Source: Microbacteriaceae bacterium
Lineage (GTDB): Bacteria; Actinomycetota; Actinomycetes; Actinomycetales; Microbacteriaceae
NCBI GenBank assembly: GCA_014378715.1
Contig: JACMNE010000151.1
Location: 1-54,611 of the forward strand
Length of the DNA stretch: 54,611 nucleotides
Direction of reading: 5' to 3'
In this document: in pieces, positions 8,352-16,379 of the stretch
How the letters are laid out: the number at the start of each line of letters is the position of its first letter
Position numbering within the stretch: the stretch's first letter is position 1
Made by a program: the position numbers and the translations under genes
The notes under the pieces: generated by a model
What the model was told of the DNA's origin: nothing
The model's database searches: none
The model's input: only the letters and a program-made list of their open reading frames with translations

Positions 8352-9136
8352 CCATCGAACCGATCAACCTCACCCAGCGCCTCGCTGGACGGGTGGCCGT
8401 CATCACGGGCGGTGCGGGCGGCATTGGCTTCGCCACCGCCAGGCGGTTCGCGGCCGAGGGCGCCCACGTCGTGATCGGCGACCTGGACCCCGTCGCGGGC
8501 CAGGCTGCCGCTGACGCTGTCGGCGGGCTCTTCGTCGCGGTCGACGTGACCGACCAAGGCCAGGTCGACCACCTCTTCGCGGCCGCGAACGAGGCCTACG
8601 GCTCCGTCGACATCGCGTTCAACAACGCCGGCATCTCCCCACCCGATGACGACTCGATCGAGACCACCGAACTGCCGGCCTGGCAGAACGTGCAGGACGT
8701 CAACCTCAAGTCGGTGTACCTCTGTTCGCGGGCCGCCCTGCGCTACATGGTGCCGCAGGGGCGCGGCTCGATCATCAACACGGCGTCATTCGTGGCTGTG
8801 CTGGGATCGGCGACCAGCCAGATCTCCTACACGGCCTCGAAGGGCGGGGTGCTCGCGATGAGCCGCGAGCTCGGTGTGCAGTTCGCCAGGCAGGGCATCC
8901 GCGTGAACGCACTCTGCCCCGGCCCTGTCGACACCCCGCTCCTGCAGGAGCTCTTCGCGAAGGACCAGGAGCGCGCCCAGCGCCGGCTCGTGCACATCCC
9001 CGTCGGCCGGTTCGCGCGGCCGGACGAGCTCGCGGCCGCCGTCGCGTTCCTCGCCAGCGACGACTCCTCGTTCATCACCGGCTCCACCTTCATGGTCGAC
9101 GGTGGCATCAGCGCGGCCTACGTCACCCCGCTGTAG
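8348..9136 (+). CDS. Short-chain dehydrogenase/reductase
   Basis: A classical SDR of 262 residues. The Rossmann motif is TGGAGGIG (residues 20-27), followed by NNAG near residue 98 and the active-site pair Tyr161/Lys165 in YTASK, with a Ser about 13 residues earlier. The C-terminus FITGSTFMVDGG is typical. ATG 8348 overlaps the ALDH stop by 4 nt, so it is translationally coupled. In an ethanolamine pathway the gamma-glutamyl adduct is a primary alcohol that must be oxidised before ALDH can act, and this enzyme is the natural candidate. Annotation as a generic 3-oxoacyl-ACP-reductase-like SDR would also fit the sequence. Confidence 0.9.
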   Translation: MTIEPINLTQRLAGRVAVITGGAGGIGFATARRFAAEGAHVVIGDLDPVAGQAAADAVGGLFVAVDVTDQGQVDHLFAAANEAYGSVDIAFNNAGISPPDDDSIETTELPAWQNVQDVNLKSVYLCSRAALRYMVPQGRGSIINTASFVAVLGSATSQISYTASKGGVLAMSRELGVQFARQGIRVNALCPGPVDTPLLQELFAKDQERAQRRLVHIPVGRFARPDELAAAVAFLASDDSSFITGSTFMVDGGISAAYVTPL

Positions 9137-9137
9137 C

Positions 9138-9905
9138 ATGGCCGGGCACGAGGGCGGCGGCGGCGGCAGCATGCCAGGGGCAGTGGAAGTCGCGGGCCGC
9201 GACCTCGCCGACGACGCACTGTTCCGCCCGGTGCGCTCCGGCAACGCCTTCGAGGACACCGTCGGCCGGCTGCTCCAGGCCATCCGGTTGGGGATCGTCT
9301 CCCCTGGCGAGGCGCTCCCGGCCGAGCGGGACCTCGCGGTGCGGCTCGCGGTCAGCCGCGACACGGTGCGCGAGGCCATCCGCTCCCTCGCCGAGTCGGG
9401 GTTCCTCGTCGCCAGGCGCGGACGCTACGGCGGCACCTTCGTGACCGACCCGCTGCCGCCCCGCGGCGACCTCGACGGGGCGGCGCCGGGAGCCGCCGAG
9501 CTCGACGATGTGCTCGTGGTGCGCGAGATCCTCGAGACCGGGGCGGCGCGCGGAGCAGCGTCGCGCACGCTGGCGGCCGCCGACCGCGACCGGCTGTGGA
9601 CCCGGCTGGGCGAGACGTCCGCAGCGGATGTCGCGGACTACCGCCGCCTCGACTCGCGGTGGCACCTGACGATCGCCGAGCTCGCCGGAGCGCCGTCGCT
9701 CGTGCCGCTAGTGGCCGACAACCGCACCCGGGTCAACGACCTGCTCGACCGCATCCCGCTGCTCGAGCCGAACATCGCGCACTCGAACGCGCAGCATGAG
9801 GCGATCGCGATCGCGGTCCTCAGCGGGGACGCCGACCGGGCCGCTGCGGCGATGCGCGAGCACCTCGACGGCTCAGCAGCCCTGCTCCGCGGCTTCCTGG
9901 GCTGA
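9138..9905 (+). CDS. FadR/GntR family transcriptional regulator (FCD domain)
   Basis: A regulator of about 255 residues. The GntR winged helix covers roughly residues 30-100 (LGIVSPGEALPAERDLAVRL, then VSRDTVREAIRSLAESGFL and the wing RGRYGGTFV). An all-helical FCD effector domain follows, with metal-ligand residues in DSRWHLTIAELAG and the final HEAIAIAVLSGD. It begins 1 nt after the SDR stop at ATG 9138; ATG 9171 is an alternative. It ends the rightward catabolic operon and most likely controls the divergent promoters at 4676-4856. FCD regulators usually bind small carboxylates or amino-acid-like ligands. Confidence 0.88.
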   Translation: MAGHEGGGGGSMPGAVEVAGRDLADDALFRPVRSGNAFEDTVGRLLQAIRLGIVSPGEALPAERDLAVRLAVSRDTVREAIRSLAESGFLVARRGRYGGTFVTDPLPPRGDLDGAAPGAAELDDVLVVREILETGAARGAASRTLAAADRDRLWTRLGETSAADVADYRRLDSRWHLTIAELAGAPSLVPLVADNRTRVNDLLDRIPLLEPNIAHSNAQHEAIAIAVLSGDADRAAAAMREHLDGSAALLRGFLG

Positions 9906-9926
9906 GGGCCGAGGGCGCCCGCCCGT

Positions 9927-10559
9927 CTACTCGGGCGGTTCGGTCGGTGTCGGCGGTGTCGGCGGTGTGGGCGTGCGGGGTGCCCGGGCGGTCGCGGGCT
10001 TGGCTCGCGGCGTCGCTGCTCGTGCTGTCGCTGTGCGCGGTGTCACTGCGCGCGGCGGGCTGTCCGGGGTGGGCAGGGGACCGGCGGCGGCCGACGCGGA
10101 CGCCGACGCTCGCTTGGCCCGGGCTGAGACGACGGGGGTCGCCGCTTCGGGCGCGGTGGTCTCCGGCAGGACCAGGGTGTCGGCGCTGGTGTCCGGCGCG
10201 ACCGGCGCGACTGGCTCGTCTGGGGCGACCGGCTCGGGCGGCGGGACCGGTGCCGTCGCCTCAGGTGCCGATGGTGCCGATGGTGCCGAGGGTGCCGATG
10301 CGCCAGGCGCCGGCGGTGCTGCCGGCGGTGCACCCGGCGCTCCCGGCCCCGCTCCCGGCCACGGCGCGAGGAACGGCCGTGTCGGACCGTTGCGGTCCAC
10401 GTAGAGCTGCGCCGCACGGGTGCCGACGATGAGGAAGCGTACGAGCAGGTACACGAGCACAAGGAAGACGACGAGCATCAACACGGCGGCGAAGGTCGAC
10501 GCGACCATCGTTAGCACCCCGATGATGGTCTGCCCGCCGGGGAGGTAGGGGTTGTGCAT
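9927..10559 (-). CDS. Hypothetical single-span membrane protein with Pro/Ala-rich tail
   Basis: A 210-residue protein. The first 60 residues hold one long hydrophobic segment (VASTFAAVLMLVVFLVLVYL) and a short conserved-looking stretch up to about residue 66. The remaining 140 residues are low-complexity Pro/Ala/Thr/Ser, with repeats such as APSAPSAPSAP and a very basic/proline-rich end. The tail would be disordered and probably extracellular or cytoplasmic depending on topology. The ATG at 10559 lies 3 nt after the stop of the 62-residue gene, so the two form one leftward unit. I do not recognise a family. Confidence 0.7.
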   Translation of the reverse strand: MHNPYLPGGQTIIGVLTMVASTFAAVLMLVVFLVLVYLLVRFLIVGTRAAQLYVDRNGPTRPFLAPWPGAGPGAPGAPPAAPPAPGASAPSAPSAPSAPEATAPVPPPEPVAPDEPVAPVAPDTSADTLVLPETTAPEAATPVVSARAKRASASASAAAGPLPTPDSPPRAVTPRTATARAATPRAKPATARAPRTPTPPTPPTPTEPPE

Positions 10560-10562
10560 CGG

Positions 10563-10751
10563 TTACTTCAGCTCCCGGTGCTCGTTCGACTCGTCGAGCA
10601 CCGTGCCGATGGCGATCGCGAGCGATAGGCCCCAGCTCACCCACATGAGAATCAGGCGCCAGTCGCGCGGCCCCTGCTTGGTCATCTGCAGGGTGCTCCA
10701 TCCGCTGAAGACCGCACTGATGACGCTGCTGCTGAAGATGAATTTGCGCAC
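10563..10751 (-). CDS. Small hypothetical membrane protein (62 aa)
   Basis: A short gene starting at GTG 10751 with GGAGG 4 nt upstream, a clear Shine-Dalgarno that supports it being real. The protein begins VRKFIFSSSV and has two hydrophobic stretches: one near residues 4-18, weak, and one near residues 33-52 (LILMWVSWGLSLAIAIGTVL). It ends in a charged tail, DESNEHRELK. It is followed after 3 nt by the Pro/Ala-rich membrane protein gene, so the two may work together. It is divergent from the TetR gene. No family is recognised. Confidence 0.65.
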   Translation of the reverse strand: MRKFIFSSSVISAVFSGWSTLQMTKQGPRDWRLILMWVSWGLSLAIAIGTVLDESNEHRELK

Positions 10752-10876
10752 TGGGCCTCCGTAGTCGTGAGTGCTCAACGGTACCGGGTCGCCCCGGTGG
10801 CGCGCACGGGGTCGACGGGCGCCTGACGACACGATAGCTGCAAGAATTCTGAGAAATCGAGCGGATATCGGATGGT

Positions 10877-10898
10877 CTGACCGATCGGTCAGTACAGT
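10877..10898 (+). promoter_or_regulatory. TetR operator palindrome and -10 element
   Basis: CTGACCGATCGGTCAG (10877-10892) is a perfect 16-bp palindrome of the kind bound by TetR-family dimers (half-site CTGACCGA). It directly abuts TACAGT (10893-10898), a -10 that ends 6 nt before the GTG of the TetR gene. The operator therefore covers the -35 to -10 region, and repressor binding would block the promoter. The transcript would be leaderless. Confidence 0.75.
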
Positions 10899-10904
10899 TC
10901 TTGC

Positions 10905-11486
10905 GTGACTACAGCCCTCGAACTCCGCGACATCGCCCTCGGCGAGTTCGCCGCGGCCGGATACGCCGGAACCTCGATCAACCGCATCGCCGGGATCGCC
11001 GGGATCTCCAAGTCCGCGGTGCTCTACCACTTCGCCTCTAAGGAGGCGCTCCTGGAACAGGCGGTGTCCCCGGCGATCGACCGGATGGAGGAGATGTTCC
11101 TCCGGCTCGAGGCGACGGCGCTCACCGCGCAGGCCCGCCGGGAATTCGTAGAGCAGTTCACCGACTTCCTGCTCGACCACCGCCTCGAGGTGCACCTGTT
11201 CATCAACCAGGGCCCGTCGCTCGTCGACGTGCCAGTCGTCGAGCGGGCGAACGGCATCGTGCGCCGCCTCGCCGCCTACTTCGCCTCCACCACGGCCTCG
11301 ACCGAGGAGAAAATGCGCTTCGGCATCGCCCTGGGCGGTGCCGCATACATGCTCTGCTCCGAGCACTCGCTCGAACTCGAGGCCGCCCCGGTCGACGAGA
11401 CGCGGGCCGCCCTCGTCTCGATCATGGGCGAGCTCCTCGCCCCCTCCACAGCCCGCTCCGCTCCCCACGCGGCCCCCGCCGCCTGA
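10905..11486 (+). CDS. TetR/AcrR family transcriptional regulator
   Basis: A 193-residue repressor. The N-terminal helix-turn-helix spans residues 5-50 (IALGEFAAAGYAGTSINRIA, then AGISKSAVLYHFASKEALL); the rest is a helical ligand-binding domain. GTG 10905 has no Shine-Dalgarno but sits 6 nt after TACAGT, which fits leaderless expression. A perfect palindrome overlaps the promoter, so autoregulation is likely. The MMPL and YhgE genes follow at 36 nt and then with a 4-nt overlap. The regulator therefore probably controls this three-gene export unit. Confidence 0.9.
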   Translation: MTTALELRDIALGEFAAAGYAGTSINRIAGIAGISKSAVLYHFASKEALLEQAVSPAIDRMEEMFLRLEATALTAQARREFVEQFTDFLLDHRLEVHLFINQGPSLVDVPVVERANGIVRRLAAYFASTTASTEEKMRFGIALGGAAYMLCSEHSLELEAAPVDETRAALVSIMGELLAPSTARSAPHAAPAA

Positions 11487-11522
11487 CCCGCGCGTCCACC
11501 GCCCCTACCCCCGGGATCTGAC

Positions 11523-14462
11523 ATGGCTACCCTGCTCTACCGCCTCGGCCGCTTCTCCTACCGCCGCGCCTGGACCGTCATCGGCGTCTGGCTCATCCTC
11601 TTCGCCGCGATCCTCGGGGGCGGCTTCGCCCTCGGCGGCAAGACCCAGGAGTCCTTCGCCATCCCCGGCACGGAGTCGCAGAACGCGCTCGACCGCCTCG
11701 ACGCGGTATTCCCCCAGGTCGCCGGCGCGAGTGCCCAGGCGATCGTGGTCGCCCCGGCCGGTCAGGCCGTCGACGACCCGGCCTCCACGGCCGCGATCGC
11801 CGACATGGTCACCGCCATCGGCACGATCGATGGCATCGACTCCGTCGTCGGCCCCTTCGACGAGTACGCGGGTGTCGCAGTCACCGATGACCGGAGCATG
11901 GCCCGCATCCAGGTGCAGTTCGACGGTCCGTCGACCGACGTCACCGACACGATGCTCTCGAACCTCACGGCCACGGGATCCATCGGAACGGATGCCGGGC
12001 TCCGCGTCGAGTTCGGCGGACAGGTGTTCCAAGACAACACCTTCGGCATCACCATCACCGAGGTCTTCGGGGTCGTCTTCGCGGGGGTCGTGCTGTTCAT
12101 CACCTTCGGGTCCCTGCTCGCCGCGGGGATGCCGCTGCTGAGCGCGCTCGTCGGCGTCGGGATCGTGATCGGCGGCATCACGGCGATCTCGGCGTTCACC
12201 TCGGTGTCGAGCACCGCCCCGCTGCTGGCCCTCATGATCGGCCTTGCCGTCGGCATCGACTACTCGCTGTTCATCCTCTCCCGGCATCGCAACCAGCTCG
12301 CCACGGGGGAGGACCCGGAGGAGTCGGCCGGCATCGCCGTCGGCACGGCCGGCAGCGCTGTCGTGTTCGCCGGGGTCACTGTGATCATCGCGCTCCTCGG
12401 TCTGCTCGTGGTCGGCATCCCCTTCCTCAGCGTGATGGGCGTCGGCGCGGCGTTCGCGGTGCTCGTCGCGATCGCCGTCGCCACCACCCTCGTGCCCGCG
12501 ATCCTCGGCCTCGCGAAGGGCAGACTCGCCCCGCGTCCCGGCTCCCGGGCCCACCGCCGCGCCGTCGCCCACGATGACCCGGCAGGAAAGCCGACCATGG
12601 GCCTGCGCTGGGTCGGACTCGTGATGAAGGCCCCGATCGTCGCCCTGGTCGCGGTCGTCGCGATCCTCGGCACTCTCGCGATCCCGGCGCTGAGCCTCGA
12701 CCTCAACCTGCCCGACGGCGGCTCCGAGCCGGCCGCGAGCTCGCAGCGCCAGGCCTACGACCTCGTCAGCGCGGGATTCGGCCCCGGCTACAACGGCCCG
12801 CTCGTCGTCGCCGTCGACATCACCCAGACCACTGCGATCGTCGACGACCTGACCGCGATCGGCGACAAGCTGCGCGCCCTCGACGACGTCGCGCACGTGA
12901 ACGACGGCATCCCCGACGCGGGCCTGGACACCGCAATCATCCAGGTCATCCCCGACAGCGCCCCCGACGCCGCCGCGACCAAGGCCCTCGTCCAATCGAT
13001 CCGCGACCTCGCCCCGGAGATCAAGCAGCAGTTCGACACCGAGATCTCGGTGACCGGGGCCACCGCCGTCGGCATCGACATCTCCAACCGGCTCTCCAAC
13101 GCGCTCGTGCCGTTCGGACTCATCGTCGTCGGGCTGTCGATCATCCTGCTGATGATGGTCTTCCGTTCGGTGCTGGTGCCGATCAAGGCCGCCCTCGGCT
13201 TCCTGCTCTCGGTCGTCGCCTCCTTCGGCGTTATCGTGGCCATCTTCCAGTGGGGATGGCTCGGAGACCTCCTCAACGTCGAGGCGCCGGGCCCCATCAT
13301 CAGCTTCCTGCCGATCCTGCTGATGGCTGTGCTCTTCGGGCTGGCCATGGATTACGAGGTGTTCCTCGTCTCGGGGATGCGGGAGGAATACGTGAAGACC
13401 GGCAATGCCAGGTTTGCCGTCACGCGCGGATTCGGCAACGGAGCCCGGGTCGTCACCGCGGCGGCGCTCATCATGTTCTTCGTCTTCTTCGCCTTCGTGC
13501 CCGAGGGATCGGGCGCGATCAAGCCGATCGCGCTCGGACTCGCCGTCGGCATCGCCTTCGACGCCTTCCTCGTGCGGATGACGCTGGTGCCCGCCGTGAT
13601 GACGCTGCTCGGCCGCTCCGCCTGGTGGCTGCCCGCCCGGCTCGGCCGCCTCCTCCCGAACCTCGACATCGAGGGGGAACACCTGAGGCAGCACCGCGAG
13701 GCCGTCGAGTGGGCGCTCACCCGCTCCGAGTTCGCCATCGCCGTCGAGTCCCTCGTCGCCGGCACGGCGCAGCACCGGGTTCGCGCGCTCGACCTGGCCG
13801 TTCCCGCCGGGGCGCTCGTGCTCGCGAGTGGCGACACCCTCGACCGCCGGCTCGTCGCCGCGACACTCGCGGGGCGGCTGGCGAGCCTCGAGGGGCGCGC
13901 GCAGGTCGCCGGACATCCGCTTCCCTCCGAGATGGCGACGGTCGCCCGACTCGTCGCGCTCGCCGACATCTCGCAGACCGCGGGAACGGAAGGGGCCGAC
14001 ACCACCGTCGGAACGCTCCTGGCCGAGCGGCTGCGCCTCACCCGGTTCTGGCTGCCCGGGGCGAGGCAGCGCGAGGTGGACCGCTGGGTCGACCGTGTGC
14101 GCGAGGTGCTCGCCGAGGTCGCCCCGCGTGACCACACGCCGATCACCACCCGGACCCGGATCAGCGAGCTGCCCCAGCTCGAACGCGCCGTCGCGCTCAG
14201 TGTCGTCGCACTCTGCGAGCGCACCCCCGTGGTGATGCTCGACCAGGTCGACCCCTTCGCCCGCGACGACGACGCGGCCGCGTTCCTTTCCGCCGTCAGC
14301 CGGCTCGCCCCGGCCGGCACCACGATCTTCGTCGGGTCGCCCGACGCGGCCACGATGGACGACACCCTGCGCGGGGAGAGGCGGGTGGTCATCCACCTCG
14401 ATGTCTCGTCGGCTGGCCACCACGAACCCGTCCCCACCCTGTCGAAAGGCGGCGCGCTGTGA
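11523..14462 (+). CDS. MMPL family transporter with C-terminal ABC-ATPase-like domain
   Basis: A 979-residue protein. Residues 1-720 form an MMPL/RND-type exporter with two repeats, each with an extracytoplasmic domain and a membrane block. GIDYSLFILSRHR near residue 245 and AMDYEVFLVSGMREEY near 610 are the paired signature segments. The last 260 residues are not part of an MMPL protein and read as a degenerate ABC nucleotide-binding domain. The P-loop position holds LASGDTLDRRLVAATLAG (about 763-780) without a Walker lysine. A signature-like ISELPQLERAVALSVV lies at about 880, and a Walker-B-like VVMLDQVDPF at about 902 has Gln where the catalytic Glu should be. Actinobacterial YhgE loci often carry a separate ABC-type protein; here it seems fused. 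The YhgE gene overlaps by 4 nt. Confidence 0.88.
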   Translation: MATLLYRLGRFSYRRAWTVIGVWLILFAAILGGGFALGGKTQESFAIPGTESQNALDRLDAVFPQVAGASAQAIVVAPAGQAVDDPASTAAIADMVTAIGTIDGIDSVVGPFDEYAGVAVTDDRSMARIQVQFDGPSTDVTDTMLSNLTATGSIGTDAGLRVEFGGQVFQDNTFGITITEVFGVVFAGVVLFITFGSLLAAGMPLLSALVGVGIVIGGITAISAFTSVSSTAPLLALMIGLAVGIDYSLFILSRHRNQLATGEDPEESAGIAVGTAGSAVVFAGVTVIIALLGLLVVGIPFLSVMGVGAAFAVLVAIAVATTLVPAILGLAKGRLAPRPGSRAHRRAVAHDDPAGKPTMGLRWVGLVMKAPIVALVAVVAILGTLAIPALSLDLNLPDGGSEPAASSQRQAYDLVSAGFGPGYNGPLVVAVDITQTTAIVDDLTAIGDKLRALDDVAHVNDGIPDAGLDTAIIQVIPDSAPDAAATKALVQSIRDLAPEIKQQFDTEISVTGATAVGIDISNRLSNALVPFGLIVVGLSIILLMMVFRSVLVPIKAALGFLLSVVASFGVIVAIFQWGWLGDLLNVEAPGPIISFLPILLMAVLFGLAMDYEVFLVSGMREEYVKTGNARFAVTRGFGNGARVVTAAALIMFFVFFAFVPEGSGAIKPIALGLAVGIAFDAFLVRMTLVPAVMTLLGRSAWWLPARLGRLLPNLDIEGEHLRQHREAVEWALTRSEFAIAVESLVAGTAQHRVRALDLAVPAGALVLASGDTLDRRLVAATLAGRLASLEGRAQVAGHPLPSEMATVARLVALADISQTAGTEGADTTVGTLLAERLRLTRFWLPGARQREVDRWVDRVREVLAEVAPRDHTPITTRTRISELPQLERAVALSVVALCERTPVVMLDQVDPFARDDDAAAFLSAVSRLAPAGTTIFVGSPDAATMDDTLRGERRVVIHLDVSSAGHHEPVPTLSKGGAL

Positions 14463-16279
14463 AGTCCTCCACCCGCACGGCCATCGTCGCCGTGATCCTC
14501 GTCCCGCTGGCATTCGCCGGGTTGTTCGTCGCCTCGCTCGGCGACGCTGCCACGTCGACCTCCCGCATCCCCGCCGCCATCGTCAACTCCGACACCCTGG
14601 TGAACCAGACGGCGGCCGACGGCACCACCACCCCGGTCTTCGCCGGCCGCCAGCTCGTCACCGAGCTCACGGGCGACGACAACTTCGCCTGGACGATCAC
14701 CAACGCCGCCGACGCGAAGGCGGCGCTCGCCGCGGGAGACGTCTACGCCGTGCTCACGGTGCCGAAGAACTTCTCTGCGTCGATCCTGTCGCTGCAGTCC
14801 GCATCTCCCCTGCACGCCGACCTCTCGATCCGCACCGACGACGCGCACAGCTACCTGGCCGGAACCGTCGCCCAGTCCGTCGGAGGCGGCCTCGCCGCCG
14901 CCTTCGGCACCGAGATCACCGCGCAGTACCTCTCCGGCGTCTATTCGAGCATCGGAGAACTCGGCACCGCGCTCGGCACGGCTGCCACCGGCGCCACCGA
15001 CATCGCCACGGGCGCGTCCGATCTCGGGACCGGCCTCGGCACATTGGCGCAGGGCGCGACATCCGCTCAGTCGGGGGCACCGAGCCTCGCCGACGGTATC
15101 ACCACCTACACAGGGGGAGTCGCGTCGCTCAGCAGCGGGCTGGCGAATCTCGACGCCGGGGCCGGGGCGCTCTCGACCCTCAGCGACGGCATCGGCAGCT
15201 ATACGTCAGGGGTGAGCCAGCTCTCCGCCGGCATCGCGGCGGCCAGTGCGAAACTCGGCGACAGCGATCCCGTCGTCGCCGGAACCGCCCGGGCCACGGT
15301 TGCCGCCCTCAGCGCCCGGCTCGCCGCCGCCAGCGCCCAGGGGCAGATGCTCGCCGCGCAGGGGGCTGGCGGCATCAGCGCCGTGCAGTCCGGGATCGCC
15401 CAGAGCGCCCAGGGCGCTGCGCGGCTCGCGGCGGGCTCGGCGCCACTGACCTCAGGGGCCAACGACCTCGCGTCGGGTCTCGGACCGCTCGCGGCCGGCG
15501 CCACCATCGCTGGGCAGGGCGCCACCTCGCTCGCGTCCGGTGCCACCACCCTCGCCGAGGGCCTCCAAGCCGGCGCCGACAAGGTGCCGGACATGACTGC
15601 CGAGCAGATCTCCTCCTCAGCGGATGTCGCGTCCGCCCCGGTCTCCCTCACGGTCGACCGCGATAACGAGGTGAGCAACATCGGGCAGATCGTCGCGACC
15701 TTCCTCATCCCGTTCGGGTTGTGGGTGGGGGCGCTCGCCATCTTCCTCGTGCAGCGCCCCGTCTCGGGGCCGGCCCTCGCCTCGACCGCCGGCAACACGA
15801 GGGTCGTTCTCTCGAACCTCGGGCGGGCCGCCACGATCGCCCTTGCGCAGGCGGTGCTGCTCACCGCGCTGCTGCACAGCACCGTCGGAGTCGACTGGGT
15901 CAGGCTGCCCGCGACCTTCGGGTTCGCCCTGCTGATGGCGGTCGCCTTCACCGCGTTCCACTACCTCCTCACGATCGCGTTCGGCCGGCGGGGACTGGTC
16001 ATCTCGCTGTTCCTGTTCGCGCTGCAGGTCACTGCCACCGGCGGTCTCTACCCGGTGGAGCTTCTCGCCGCTCCCTTCCGGGTGCTCAGCCCGATCCTCC
16101 CCCTGACATATGGCGTATCGGGCATGCAGGCGATCGTCGCGGGCGGATCGGTCGGCACGGTGCTGGTAGCGGCCGTCGCGCTGCTGCTGTTCGCCCTCGT
16201 GAGTGTTCTCGTCTCGCTCCCGGTGGTGCGCCGCGTGCGCCGTGCCAGCACCCTGCGGCTCATGGCCGTCGCGGGATGA
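14459..16279 (+). CDS. YhgE/Pip family membrane protein
   Basis: A 606-residue member of the YhgE/Pip family, related to phage-infection proteins and ABC-2-type permeases. One N-terminal membrane segment (residues 7-28) is followed by a large external domain. Residues 160-370 are rich in Gly/Ala/Ser, with an 11-residue rhythm (repeats like LASGLGPLAAGA) that probably forms long amphipathic helices. Five or more membrane spans make up the C-terminus (from about residue 400). GTG 14459 overlaps the MMPL stop (GTGA). With TetR and MMPL genes upstream, it probably belongs to an envelope lipid or secretion module, whose substrate is unknown. Confidence 0.88.
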   Translation: MKSSTRTAIVAVILVPLAFAGLFVASLGDAATSTSRIPAAIVNSDTLVNQTAADGTTTPVFAGRQLVTELTGDDNFAWTITNAADAKAALAAGDVYAVLTVPKNFSASILSLQSASPLHADLSIRTDDAHSYLAGTVAQSVGGGLAAAFGTEITAQYLSGVYSSIGELGTALGTAATGATDIATGASDLGTGLGTLAQGATSAQSGAPSLADGITTYTGGVASLSSGLANLDAGAGALSTLSDGIGSYTSGVSQLSAGIAAASAKLGDSDPVVAGTARATVAALSARLAAASAQGQMLAAQGAGGISAVQSGIAQSAQGAARLAAGSAPLTSGANDLASGLGPLAAGATIAGQGATSLASGATTLAEGLQAGADKVPDMTAEQISSSADVASAPVSLTVDRDNEVSNIGQIVATFLIPFGLWVGALAIFLVQRPVSGPALASTAGNTRVVLSNLGRAATIALAQAVLLTALLHSTVGVDWVRLPATFGFALLMAVAFTAFHYLLTIAFGRRGLVISLFLFALQVTATGGLYPVELLAAPFRVLSPILPLTYGVSGMQAIVAGGSVGTVLVAAVALLLFALVSVLVSLPVVRRVRRASTLRLMAVAG

Positions 16280-16379
16280 CGGCGTTGCCGGGCCGGGGCA
16301 CCCGATCCGGCCTGATACCGTGGAACGTGCTTATCCCGCAGCCCGGTGGCATGCCCACGTGAGCAGAGAGCGCGAAACT

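Noticed and set aside
10241-10330. Repeat-rich segment in the Pro/Ala-tailed protein as a separate repeat element
   Set aside because: The irregular GGTGCCGAT-type units are just the codons of the low-complexity protein tail.
11505-14513. A 1002-residue open frame antisense to the MMPL gene
   Set aside because: Same composition artefact; no recognisable domain and no ribosome site, while the plus strand encodes a complete MMPL protein.
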